This document shows, piece by piece, positions 1 through 6,214 of a stretch of 19,260 bases of DNA. Positions within the stretch are counted from its first letter, which is position 1, and the number at the start of each line of letters is the position of its first letter. The position numbers and the translations under genes are program-made. The DNA comes from an archaeon (GTDB lineage: Archaea; Thermoproteota; Nitrososphaeria_A; Caldarchaeales; Wolframiiraptoraceae). A model generated the notes under the pieces. The model had not been told where the DNA came from, made no database searches, and was given only the letters and a program-made list of their open reading frames with translations. Where the stretch lies: positions 1-19,260 of the forward strand of contig JAPDJZ010000090.1 of the NCBI GenBank assembly GCA_029258815.1. Reading direction: 5' to 3'.

Positions 1-280
1 CCTCTTTCTCCACCTCCTCCATCCTCCTCCTCCTTTCCTCGCTTAGGAATCTTCTACCGAACCTGCCTAGAAGGTATGAGGTTATCTTCCCGAGGGCTCC
101 TCCAACCCCGGCGGCAACGCCTAGGATCAGCGGATCCAAGATCTTAGCCATCAATACGATCGGTATCAGGTACGGGACCGGGAGGAAGGGGACTAGGCTT
201 CCCAGAACCGAGATCATGAATGCTCCGAGGTAGCCGTAGGACTGGAGGGCTCCAAAGAGAGAGCTGTAAGCGTCCCCCAT
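1..280 (-). CDS. DedA/VTT-domain membrane protein, 5' part only
   Basis: The gene runs off the left edge of the window, so about 93 N-terminal codons are visible. ATG at 280 is the first usable start, because an in-frame TAG lies eight codons upstream with no ATG, GTG or TTG in between. The peptide begins MGDAYSSLFGALQSYGYLGA. It has a hydrophobic segment with a proline-rich re-entrant-like stretch (about residues 20-45, LVPFLPVPYLIP), then a second hydrophobic stretch ending in G-K-I-T-S-Y-LLGR-F-G at about 62-75. This GGxxGxxxxYxxGRxxG arrangement is typical of the DedA/SNARE-associated (VTT) family, whose members act in membrane homeostasis and some as lipid scramblases or flippases. The arginine- and glutamate-rich stretch at the edge would be a cytoplasmic loop. 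It lies 33 bases behind the stop of the gene at 314-775 on the same strand, so the two may be co-transcribed. The substrate is unknown. Confidence 0.75.
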   Translation of the reverse strand, partial: MGDAYSSLFGALQSYGYLGAFMISVLGSLVPFLPVPYLIPIVLMAKILDPLILGVAAGVGGALGKITSYLLGRFGRRFLSEERRRRMEEVEKE

Positions 281-313
281 CTCGAAGCCTAGATCTGATC
301 CGTCCAGCTAGGA

Positions 314-775
314 TTAAGGGATTTTGGCTCCAGCGGCTCTCCGGATGATCTTCAAGGCCTCCTCCCCGAGCCCGTGCTGCTTCACGCCCCGGCACATCGC
401 CGAGAGATACTCCCTCGATGGGTAGACTCTGCCCTCCTTAGGGTTCGTCGCGACGTGGGTTATCGCCCTAGCCGCTCCAGCGCCCTCAACCTCGATCGAG
501 ACGCTAAGTCTAGCAGCCCTCCCCGGAACCCCCTCGAGCCTATCGAGCCTCTCAAGCTGCTCCGAGGTTATCCTATAAGCGACCCCGCGAACCTCCCCGC
601 CCTCGCTCTCCCTGAGATTAGCCACCCCGCCCCTCCAAGAGGGTGAGTAGGCGTTGAAGACCAGCTCGAAGCCCTTGAGAACCGCGCGCCTAGCGTCGAT
701 CCACTCGCCGACGCACTTCTTCATAAGCGATTTATCGAGAGACCAGCCGTAGGAGAAATACCATAGCTCGCTCAT
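314..775 (-). CDS. Gamma-glutamylcyclotransferase-like (GGCT/AIG2-like) protein
   Basis: This 153-residue protein fits the size of the GGCT/AIG2-like fold. Members cyclise gamma-glutamyl-amine groups to release 5-oxoproline, or act on related substrates. Visible landmarks are the N-terminal strand and substrate loop WYFSYGWSLD (residues 5-14), where most members have YGSN; a V-x-G-V-A-Y-R-I strand (about 62-69); and L-D-R-L-E-G at 77-82, where E81 matches the general acid/base glutamate. The Y-P-S-x-x-Y-L segment near the C-terminus is also typical. The change from YGSN to YGWS at the substrate loop means the substrate may not be a classic gamma-glutamyl compound. A TATA-like box at 799-809 predicts a transcript starting at about 778, so the mRNA is almost leaderless. 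The partial DedA-like gene follows 33 bases downstream. Confidence 0.75.
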   Translation of the reverse strand: MSELWYFSYGWSLDKSLMKKCVGEWIDARRAVLKGFELVFNAYSPSWRGGVANLRESEGGEVRGVAYRITSEQLERLDRLEGVPGRAARLSVSIEVEGAGAARAITHVATNPKEGRVYPSREYLSAMCRGVKQHGLGEEALKIIRRAAGAKIP

Positions 776-798
776 CCGAGAAAACCATGCGCCGCTCG

Positions 799-809
799 AA
801 TATAATTTT
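799..809 (-). promoter_or_regulatory. TATA-like box for the GGCT-like gene
   Basis: On the minus strand the site reads AAAATTATATT. Its centre is about 29 bases from the ATG at 775, giving a start point near 778 and a nearly leaderless mRNA. It shares a 79-base divergent region with the plus-strand box at 824-832. Confidence 0.5.
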
Positions 810-823
810 GCGATCGCGCTTCT

Positions 824-832
824 CTTAAATAG
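824..832 (+). promoter_or_regulatory. TATA-like box for the GT-C-like gene
   Basis: CTTAAATAG is centred 26-27 bases upstream of the GTG start at 855, the standard archaeal spacing from TATA to transcription start. It therefore supports a leaderless mRNA and the GTG start. Confidence 0.5.
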
Positions 833-854
833 GATCGGCGGAAGCTTTGGAACC

Positions 855-2174
855 GTGCCTATCGTTAGTAGATCCGAGCTGCCCTACCTGCTCGCGTCGT
901 TCCTCCTAGCGTGCGCAATCCTACTGGCCATCTACACGCGCTATCCGATAGTTTACGGGATAGACGGCCCCTACTATCTAATCCAGCTCAGAAGCCTCTC
1001 ATCGGAGGGGGCGATCAAATACCCGGATCCGCCTTTAACCTATTACCTCCTGCTCCCCTTCTATCTCCTCTCCCCGGATAAGAACCTCGGGCTTAAGCTC
1101 GCCGTGGCCTTCTACGGGGGGTTGACGAGCCTCCTACTCTACGCGGCATTTAGGCGGGTGAGCCGTTTCAGCGGGCTAACGGCGGCTCTAAGCTTCGTCA
1201 TCTCGCCCTACACCCTGAGGCTCGCGAACGACTTCCTCAAAAACTACGTTAGCCTCCTATTCCTAGCCGCCTTCATCCACCTCGCCGTAAATGAGGAGGA
1301 TTGCAGGAGAGCCGTAATCCTCTCCTCGATCGCGGCCGCGGCGGCGGCCCTATCCCACGTCCTCACCTACGGCGTCTTCGCGGTCTTAGCCCTCCTCCTA
1401 TTCGCCTTCTCCTATATCGTGAAGTCCGGGAGCGCGAGGATCCTGCGATGTTGCTCGGCCGGAGCGGCGGCGACCTCCATGATCCTCCTCGCGATAGCCA
1501 TGAGCGCAGCCCCTCAGATAGTCGGCTACGACACCGTTAAGCTTCTGAGCTTCATCGAGAACCCGTTTGGAGGCGGGCGGGGGCTCCCCTCGGCGAGGGT
1601 GGATTTCCCGGCGAGCGTCTTGCTCGGCTCCGCGGGGCTGGTCTACGGGATTCTCCGGAGGAGTAGGCTATCCGCGCTGGCCATGGCCTCCGGGCTAACG
1701 CTCATCCTCCTGAACCTCCCGATCCTAGGGGCCTCATGGCTCTTCAGATTCAGCCTAATGAGCTCGATGATGATCCCGCCGATAGCTGCCCCGCTGGTCG
1801 GCGAGGTCGGTGGGAGGGCCAAGCTCACGGCATTCCTCCTAATCCTAGGCTTCATGACCATGATAAGCCTGCCGATGGTGAAAGCCTTGAAGCCTAGCAT
1901 AAGCATGGGCGAGTATCGGGAGCTTCAGCGGATACCGGAATACGCGCCCTCGGCCTCGAAGCTGCTGATCCCCGGGGTCAGGCTGAGATACTGGGTTGAG
2001 GCTCTGCACGGAGATCGCTACGAGGTCTTAGGCAAGCCGCTAACCCCGCCGAGCCGAGGCGAGAGCGCCTATCTGATCTTGGAGGTGGGCAAGCCTCCTA
2101 GAAGAATTCCGAGGGGCTCCGAGGTGGTTTTCAGGGGGGAGTATGTAATGATTGTGAAATTGCCGGGGGTTTAG
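855..2174 (+). CDS. Multi-pass membrane protein, probable GT-C (PMT/ArnT-like) glycosyltransferase
   Basis: The 439-residue protein starts with GTG, set by the TATA-like box 26 bases upstream. It has an N-terminal membrane segment (about 10-27), then an external loop carrying Y-G-I-D-G-P-Y-Y-L (34-42), then roughly eight to ten more hydrophobic segments up to about 345. A mostly soluble tail of about 95 residues follows. An acidic residue in the first outward loop (here D37) followed by a P-P-x-x-Y-Y element (P-D-P-P-L-T-Y-Y, about 57-64) is the layout of GT-C transferases that use polyprenyl-phosphate sugars. I infer that class from topology and this motif; no diagnostic signature of a named family is certain. 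An oligosaccharyltransferase-like or purely structural membrane protein is possible. The end overlaps pgk by four bases in a convergent arrangement (TTAG shared by both stops). Confidence 0.6.
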   Translation: MPIVSRSELPYLLASFLLACAILLAIYTRYPIVYGIDGPYYLIQLRSLSSEGAIKYPDPPLTYYLLLPFYLLSPDKNLGLKLAVAFYGGLTSLLLYAAFRRVSRFSGLTAALSFVISPYTLRLANDFLKNYVSLLFLAAFIHLAVNEEDCRRAVILSSIAAAAAALSHVLTYGVFAVLALLLFAFSYIVKSGSARILRCCSAGAAATSMILLAIAMSAAPQIVGYDTVKLLSFIENPFGGGRGLPSARVDFPASVLLGSAGLVYGILRRSRLSALAMASGLTLILLNLPILGASWLFRFSLMSSMMIPPIAAPLVGEVGGRAKLTAFLLILGFMTMISLPMVKALKPSISMGEYRELQRIPEYAPSASKLLIPGVRLRYWVEALHGDRYEVLGKPLTPPSRGESAYLILEVGKPPRRIPRGSEVVFRGEYVMIVKLPGV

Positions 2175-3400
2175 GATCGTTTCAGGATCTCGACTCCGGG
2201 CATCTTCTTCCCTGATAGGAAGTGGATTAGAGCGCCCCCGGCTAAGCTGACGTAGGAGAAGTCCTCCACCCTAAGCCCCACGAGCCTTATCGCGGTCGAG
2301 GAATCGCCTCCCCCGATCAGGGTGAACGCCTTGGACTCCGCCAGGGCCCTGTAGATCTCGGCGGTCCCCCTCCTAAACCGCTCGTGCTCGTATGCGCCCG
2401 CAGGCCCCTTAACTATTATCGCGTCATCCTCGCTCGCCGATCTGATTATCCTCGTATAGGTCTTCGCGGTCTCCCCGCCTATATCCATGATCGGCCCGGG
2501 GGCCGGCAGGTTGCTCACGCTAACCTCGAGCCGCTTCCCGTCGGCGTCGCAGGCCACGTCCACGGGCTTCTGAAGCTTCTCTCCAAGCTTCTCGGCTAGA
2601 TCCTTAACCCTATCGAGGAGCTTATCGAAGCCCTTCTTCCTGATGTACTCCATGCTAGGCTCGCCGAGATCCCTCCCCTCGGCTAGGAGGAAGAGCTGGC
2701 CTAGGATTCCCGCCGAGAGCAGGGTCTTTATCTCGGGCCTCCCTCGGGCTAGGATTGTCTCGGCGACCTTAATGCAGTCCTCGGGCTTATTCCCGCCCAT
2801 GAATAGAATTATCCTCTCGCGTTTCTCGAGCAGCTCGCTCAGCGCCCTAAGCTCCCGCTCCATAACCCTTCCGGCGACGACCGGCAGCGCGGCGGCGAAG
2901 CCGACTATCGAGGCGTGGGATCTGTGGGCGACCGAGAAGGCGTCGAGGACGAAGAGATCCGCGAGCTTGGAGAGCTTCGAGACAAGCGCGCCCTTCGCGT
3001 GCTCCTCCGGGCTAGCCTCCTTGGTCTCCTCGTCTAGGGTTCTGACGTTTTCGAGCAGGAGTATCTCGCCGCTCTTCAGGCCTTTTATCGCCCTCTCAGC
3101 CTCCTCACCAACTAGATCCGGAACATACTTCACGGGCTTGCCGACGTGTCTCGACAAGAGCTCGGCGTGCTGCTTGAGTGGGAGGAAGTCGGCGCCGCCC
3201 TTCCTGCCCTGATGAGCTAGGACGACGACCTTAGCCCCTCTATCGGAAAGCTCCCTCAAAGTCTTCGCGTGCGCCTGAATTCGCTCATTATCTTGGATCT
3301 TCTTAGTTTCCGGATCAACGGGGGAATTCAGATCTACCCTAACGATCACGGTTTTACCAGAGACGTCCACGTCGTCTAGAGTCCTGAAACTTAAGCTCAA
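2171..3400 (-). CDS. pgk: Phosphoglycerate kinase, archaeal type
   Basis: The enzyme transfers phosphate between 1,3-bisphosphoglycerate and ADP in the cytoplasm (glycolysis/gluconeogenesis). The 409 residues are full length. Visible motifs are V-R-V-D-L-N-S-P (20-27, substrate R21, D23, N25), L-A-H-Q-G-R (61-66), L-L-L-E-N-V-R (114-120), D-A-F-S-V-A-H-R-S-H-A-S (153-164), F-M-G-G-N-K (200-205), the nucleotide loop I-G-G-G-D-S-S-T-A (362-370) and S-L-A-G-G-A (385-390). HQGR and NSP are archaeal-style; bacterial enzymes usually show HLGR and NVP. The start is TTG at 3400: a strong Shine-Dalgarno AAGGAGGTG (3409-3417) lies eight bases ahead and no nearby ATG is in frame. It lies downstream of gap on the same strand, but a T-run and a separate TATA-like box between them suggest independent transcription. 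Confidence 0.96.
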   Translation of the reverse strand: MSLSFRTLDDVDVSGKTVIVRVDLNSPVDPETKKIQDNERIQAHAKTLRELSDRGAKVVVLAHQGRKGGADFLPLKQHAELLSRHVGKPVKYVPDLVGEEAERAIKGLKSGEILLLENVRTLDEETKEASPEEHAKGALVSKLSKLADLFVLDAFSVAHRSHASIVGFAAALPVVAGRVMERELRALSELLEKRERIILFMGGNKPEDCIKVAETILARGRPEIKTLLSAGILGQLFLLAEGRDLGEPSMEYIRKKGFDKLLDRVKDLAEKLGEKLQKPVDVACDADGKRLEVSVSNLPAPGPIMDIGGETAKTYTRIIRSASEDDAIIVKGPAGAYEHERFRRGTAEIYRALAESKAFTLIGGGDSSTAIRLVGLRVEDFSYVSLAGGALIHFLSGKKMPGVEILKRS

Positions 3401-3408
3401 AGGCCGCG

Positions 3409-3417
3409 CACCTCCTT
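3409..3417 (-). promoter_or_regulatory. Shine-Dalgarno that fixes the TTG start of pgk
   Basis: On the minus strand this reads AAGGAGGTG, with eight bases between it and TTG at 3400. It is among the strongest ribosome binding sites in the window and decides an otherwise weak start codon. Confidence 0.75.
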
Positions 3418-3438
3418 GATGAGAAGAATCGAGGGCGG

Positions 3439-3449
3439 AAAATAAAACT
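3439..3449 (-). promoter_or_regulatory. TATA-like box for pgk
   Basis: The minus strand reads AGTTTTATTTT. A start about 26 bases on, near 3418, would leave an 18-base leader that just contains the Shine-Dalgarno. The GC-rich inverted repeats at 3455-3488 lie immediately upstream. Confidence 0.45.
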
Positions 3450-3454
3450 GTTCT

Positions 3455-3488
3455 GCCCCCGGGGGCGCCGCCCCCGATCGAGCGGGGG
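3455..3488. repeat. G5/C5 inverted-repeat cluster upstream of pgk
   Basis: A perfect 12-base palindrome GCCCCCGGGGGC (3455-3466) is followed by C5 (3471-3475) and G5 (3484-3488). The runs allow three alternative hairpins: the palindrome itself, 3461-3466 with 3470-3475 over a three-base loop, and 3471-3475 with 3484-3488 over an eight-base loop. It lies between the gap T-run and the pgk TATA-like box. It could be a transcript-end structure for gap or a binding site at the pgk promoter. Confidence 0.5.
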
Positions 3489-3514
3489 ATGAGGCTTTGA
3501 GAGATGAAGTTTTA

Positions 3515-3526
3515 GAAAAAAGGAAT
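3515..3526 (-). terminator. Probable T-run terminator of gap
   Basis: On the minus strand, about 12 bases after the gap stop codon, the sequence reads CCTTTTTTCTAAAA with six T at 3516-3521. Archaeal termination mainly needs such U-rich stretches. GC-rich hairpin sequence follows at 3455-3488. Confidence 0.45.
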
Positions 3527-3533
3527 TATGCCT

Positions 3534-4553
3534 TTAAAGCTGCTTGTTTATCATCAGGACTACGTCCACGAGTCTATTGCTGTATCCCCACTCGTTATCA
3601 TACCATCCCAGAACCTTCACTATCTCGTTGCGGTCTCCGAGAGCCATGACGTTCAGCCCGTCGATTATGACGGAGTGCGGGTTCCCGATCACGTCGACCG
3701 AGACTATGGGGTCTTCCGTATACTCCATTATGCCCTTCAGTTTTCCTTCGGCGGCCTTCCGATAGGTTTCCCTCAGCTCCTCGGTCGTAACCTCCCTCTC
3801 TAGGACGGCGACTAGGTCCGTGATCGAGCCGTCGGGGACGGGGACCCTTAGCGCTATTCCGTGAAGCTTGCCCTTAACCTCGGGGATGACGAGGTGGAGC
3901 GCCGCCGCCGCCCCGGTCGTGGTCGGTATTATGGATAGAGCCCCGGCCCTCGCCCTCCTCCAATCCTTGTGGACTAGGTCGAGTATCCTCTGATCGTTCG
4001 TATAGGCGTGGACGGTGGTCATGAACCCGTATCTAAGCCCGAAGCTGTCCACCAAGACCTTCACCATGGGGGCTAGGCAGTTGGTCGTGCAGGACGCCGC
4101 CGAGATAACGTCATGCTTCTTCAGGTCGAGCATCTCGTCGTTCACGCCGGGGACGATCGTTACGTCGGCGTCCTTCGACGGAGCCGAGATCAAGACCTTC
4201 TTCACGCCGTCTCTCAGATGCTTCGCCGCGTCGGCCCTCGCCCTAAACCTCCCCGTCGACTCGATAACGAGGTCTACGCCGGCTTCATTCCACGGTATCT
4301 TCGATGGATCCGGCTCTTGGAATCCTCTCAGCTCGTGGCCGTCGATCGAGATGCCCTTCTCGGTCACCTCGATCTTCCGATCCCATTTCCGGTGAACGGA
4401 GTCGTATTTCAGGAGGAAGGCGGTGGTCTTGTTGTCCGCTAGATCGTTGAAGGCCACGATCTCGAAGCTCCTGCCGTATTCCGGATGCTGGAAGGCGGCT
4501 CTCGTGAATAGCCTCCCGATCCTGCCCATGCCATTAACTCCGACCCTCAGCAT
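3534..4553 (-). CDS. gap: Glyceraldehyde-3-phosphate dehydrogenase, bacterial/eukaryotic type
   Basis: It catalyses phosphorylating oxidation of glyceraldehyde-3-phosphate to 1,3-bisphosphoglycerate in the cytoplasm. At 339 residues it is full length. It shows N-G-M-G-R-I-G-R (7-14, Rossmann loop), F-N-D-L-A-D (35-40, with D37 in the place of the NAD-selecting aspartate), S-A-A-S-C-T-T-N-C-L-A-P (151-162, catalytic C155), T-V-H-A-Y-T (180-185, H182), I-P-T-T-T-G-A-A-A-A (209-218), L-R-V-P-V (235-239) and W-Y-D-N-E-W-G-Y-S-N-R (317-327). These are class I (bacterial) signatures; the usual archaeal enzyme is the distant class II, which lacks SCTTNC. D37 suggests NAD rather than NADP. Codon choice looks like the neighbours, so any transfer is old. 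ATG at 4553 begins right at the Rossmann strand. It diverges from the RHH-nucleotidyltransferase gene. Confidence 0.96.
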   Translation of the reverse strand: MLRVGVNGMGRIGRLFTRAAFQHPEYGRSFEIVAFNDLADNKTTAFLLKYDSVHRKWDRKIEVTEKGISIDGHELRGFQEPDPSKIPWNEAGVDLVIESTGRFRARADAAKHLRDGVKKVLISAPSKDADVTIVPGVNDEMLDLKKHDVISAASCTTNCLAPMVKVLVDSFGLRYGFMTTVHAYTNDQRILDLVHKDWRRARAGALSIIPTTTGAAAALHLVIPEVKGKLHGIALRVPVPDGSITDLVAVLEREVTTEELRETYRKAAEGKLKGIMEYTEDPIVSVDVIGNPHSVIIDGLNVMALGDRNEIVKVLGWYDNEWGYSNRLVDVVLMINKQL

Positions 4554-4586
4554 ATTGCCTCAAGGGATTAGGGGTTAGAGCTCTCC

Positions 4587-4599
4587 TAATAACTATATT
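4587..4599 (-). promoter_or_regulatory. TATA-like box for gap
   Basis: The minus strand reads AATATAGTTATTA. It predicts a start near 4569 and a leader of about 16 bases before the ATG at 4553. It is one of two TATA-like boxes in the 110-base divergent region. Confidence 0.5.
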
Positions 4600-4633
4600 C
4601 CCGGCTTCCAGATTGGGTGCGGGATGCTTAAAG

Positions 4634-4644
4634 ATTATATATAG
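4634..4644 (+). promoter_or_regulatory. TATA-like box for the RHH-nucleotidyltransferase gene
   Basis: ATTATATATAG is the best TATA box in the window. It is centred about 25 bases before GTG at 4664, so the mRNA should be leaderless. This excludes the longer reading frame that starts at 4613, upstream of the box. Confidence 0.65.
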
Positions 4645-4652
4645 ACCGCTTG

Positions 4653-4664
4653 CGGAATATTCCG
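4653..4664. promoter_or_regulatory. 12-base palindrome at the start site, candidate operator
   Basis: CGGAATATTCCG is a perfect palindrome covering the predicted transcription start and the first base of the GTG start codon. It is just downstream of the TATA box, where a bound repressor would block initiation. The gene it precedes encodes an N-terminal ribbon-helix-helix domain, a fold that binds palindromic operators. Self-regulation is inference. Confidence 0.35.
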
Positions 4665-5512
4665 TGCGAAAGCATAGAACGAGTATAGAGCTTCCGCTAG
4701 ATCTCTGGGAGGAGCTCAAGAGCAGGGTTCCGCCGAGGAAGCGGACGGCCTTCATAATCGAGGCCGTTCGGGAGAAGCTTCTCCGAGAATCCATGAAGTG
4801 CGTAATCTTATGCGGCGGCCTCGGGATCGGGATGAGCCCCCTCACAAAGAGCATCCCGAAGGCCATGATGCCGATAGGCTATAAGCCGATCATAGAGCAC
4901 ATAATCCTTAGGCTTAAGCGGCAGGGGCTTTACAGCTTCATCCTAGCGGTCGGCCACCTCGGAGAACACCTCGTAAAATACTTCGGGAATGGGGAGCAGC
5001 TCGGGGTTAGGATAGACTACGCCTTCGAGCGGGTTCCCCTGGGGACCGCCGGGGCCATCAGGAACGTGGAGGCGAAGCTCAACGGCAGGTTCCTCGTGGT
5101 CTACGGCGACATCCTCTTCGACAGGCTTAGCATAAGCGATCTTCTAAGGTTTCACGAGGGGAAGAGGGCCACGGCCACCATGGTTCTAGCGAAGGTCGAC
5201 GACGCCAGCAGGTTCGGCCTGGTCTCGATCGACGAGGAGGGAAGGGTTATCGCCTTCAGGGAGAAGCCTAGGCAGGCAGTCCCGGGCCTCGTGAACGCCG
5301 GGATCTACGTCTTCGAGCCCGAGATCTTCGACTACATCCCCGGCTCGGGGCGCTGCTCGCTCGAGGAGGACGTCATCCCCCTTCTAGCCGACAAGGGGAG
5401 GCTCTACGCCTACATCTACAAGGGCTACTGGACGGATATCGGGGTTTTGGAGGATTACGAGCGAGCCGTTAAGGACTTCTTTTCGGGCCTGATCGAAGAT
5501 ACCTATTTTTAG
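4664..5512 (+). CDS. Ribbon-helix-helix domain fused to a sugar-phosphate nucleotidyltransferase with altered signature
   Basis: With the GTG start at 4664 the protein has 282 residues. Residues 2-42 look like a ribbon-helix-helix DNA-binding domain: strand H-R-T-S-I-E-L-P, helix D-L-W-E-E-L-K, turn, helix T-A-F-I-I-E-A-V-R-E-K-L. Residues 44-282 are a GT-A-type NDP-sugar pyrophosphorylase domain with P-K-A-M-M-P-I (65-71), G-T-A-G-A-I (127-132), Y-G-D-I-L-F-D (147-153, metal D149), an E-K-P, N-A-G-I-Y-V-F and a W-x-D-I-G near the end. The nucleotide loop, normally GGxGTRLRPLT, reads G-G-L-G-I-G-M-S-P-L-T (51-61), so the threonine and catalytic arginine are gone. It may be an enzyme with unusual chemistry or a nucleotide-sugar sensor coupled to DNA binding. 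An internal ATG at 4793 could give the second domain alone, but no good Shine-Dalgarno is visible there. Confidence 0.8.
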   Translation: MRKHRTSIELPLDLWEELKSRVPPRKRTAFIIEAVREKLLRESMKCVILCGGLGIGMSPLTKSIPKAMMPIGYKPIIEHIILRLKRQGLYSFILAVGHLGEHLVKYFGNGEQLGVRIDYAFERVPLGTAGAIRNVEAKLNGRFLVVYGDILFDRLSISDLLRFHEGKRATATMVLAKVDDASRFGLVSIDEEGRVIAFREKPRQAVPGLVNAGIYVFEPEIFDYIPGSGRCSLEEDVIPLLADKGRLYAYIYKGYWTDIGVLEDYERAVKDFFSGLIEDTYF

Positions 5513-5524
5513 GTATTCACCAAG

Positions 5525-5533
5525 AATTTATTA
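5525..5533 (+). promoter_or_regulatory. TATA-like box for the ECF S-component gene
   Basis: AATTTATTA is centred about 29 bases before GTG at 5558. This suggests a separate, almost leaderless transcript despite the short gap to the preceding gene. Confidence 0.45.
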
Positions 5534-5557
5534 GACGGCCGGGAGAGCCCGCCGACC

Positions 5558-6214
5558 GTGAAGAAGAGGCTGAGCCTGCTCGTGGCCTGCTCAAGCTCCA
5601 TGGCCGGCCTAGCGGCGATCCTAGCAATCCTGCCGCTCTCCTTCAGCTTTCCGCCGATACCCTACCTCAGGTTCGATCTAGCCGAGATCCCGATAATCCT
5701 AGCATTCCTGCTCCTAGGCCCCGAGGCGGGCGCGATCTCCTCGCTCGTCTACTGGCTCGCCCTGCTCCTCGTAGGCTCCTACACGCCCCTCGGGCCCACC
5801 ATGAAGTTCATCGCCGTCGGGATGATGGTCCTCGGCCTCTGGCTGGGCTTCAAGCTCTCAAGCCGGCGCGGCCTGCTGCTCGGCTCCCTCCTCGGATGCG
5901 CGCTCAGGGTCGGCGCTATGAGCCTGCTAAACTACCTCGTATTAGTCTTCATGTTCCCCGAATTCCTCGAGGTCGCGGCCGCCAGCATCTCCATGATCCT
6001 CGGCCTCCGCCCACTGAGCGGCTTCGCGGCGTTCTCCATGGTGATGATCCTAACCGCCCTCTTCAACGTCCTCCACGCGGCTCTGAGCATGGTCCCGGCG
6101 TATCTACTGGTAAAATCCCTAGCCGGGGTAAGGGGGTTCGGCCCTAGGCTGGGTGGGATATGGTATCTCGGGGTTTCTAAGGCTGCTTCGCGGCGATCTC
6201 CTCGGCGATCCTGA
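5558..6214 (+). CDS. ECF transporter S component, RibU-like
   Basis: This 218-residue protein is strongly hydrophobic, with about six membrane segments. Near the N-terminus it has F-P-P-I-P-Y-L-R-F-D-L-A-E-I-P-I-I-L (about 31-48), then L-L-L-G-P-E-A-G. The pattern P-x-x-x-F-D-x-x-[DE]-x-P ahead of a GP-containing segment is characteristic of RibU-type S components, which bind riboflavin or another vitamin and dock on a shared ECF A/A'/T module. No ATPase or T subunit is in the window, which fits the group II arrangement where S genes are scattered. The exact ligand is not certain. The last 13 codons overlap the 3' end of the FAU-1 gene on the other strand, and the C-terminal tail (about residues 190-218, basic, serine-rich) looks like a non-family extension. 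GTG start is supported by the TATA-like box. Confidence 0.78.
   Translation: MKKRLSLLVACSSSMAGLAAILAILPLSFSFPPIPYLRFDLAEIPIILAFLLLGPEAGAISSLVYWLALLLVGSYTPLGPTMKFIAVGMMVLGLWLGFKLSSRRGLLLGSLLGCALRVGAMSLLNYLVLVFMFPEFLEVAAASISMILGLRPLSGFAAFSMVMILTALFNVLHAALSMVPAYLLVKSLAGVRGFGPRLGGIWYLGVSKAASRRSPRRS

Noticed and set aside
2643..3212. Long plus-strand open frame within pgk, and similar ones opposite serS (8299-8835) and gap
   Set aside because: These are antisense shadows created by GC-rich codons; they are serine/proline/arginine-rich low-complexity translations with no motifs.
2171..4553. A gap-pgk operon
   Set aside because: A T-run terminator, GC hairpins and a separate TATA-like box with its own Shine-Dalgarno lie in the 133-base gap, so joint transcription is not the simplest reading.
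4613..4663. Longer N-terminus (17 more codons) for the RHH-nucleotidyltransferase
   Set aside because: This segment contains the best TATA box in the window (4634-4644), 25 bases ahead of GTG at 4664, and adds no family-like sequence.
4771..4784. Perfect 14-base palindrome GGAGAAGCTTCTCC inside the RHH/nucleotidyltransferase junction
   Set aside because: One such palindrome is about what chance gives in 19 kb, and it lies in coding sequence away from a promoter.
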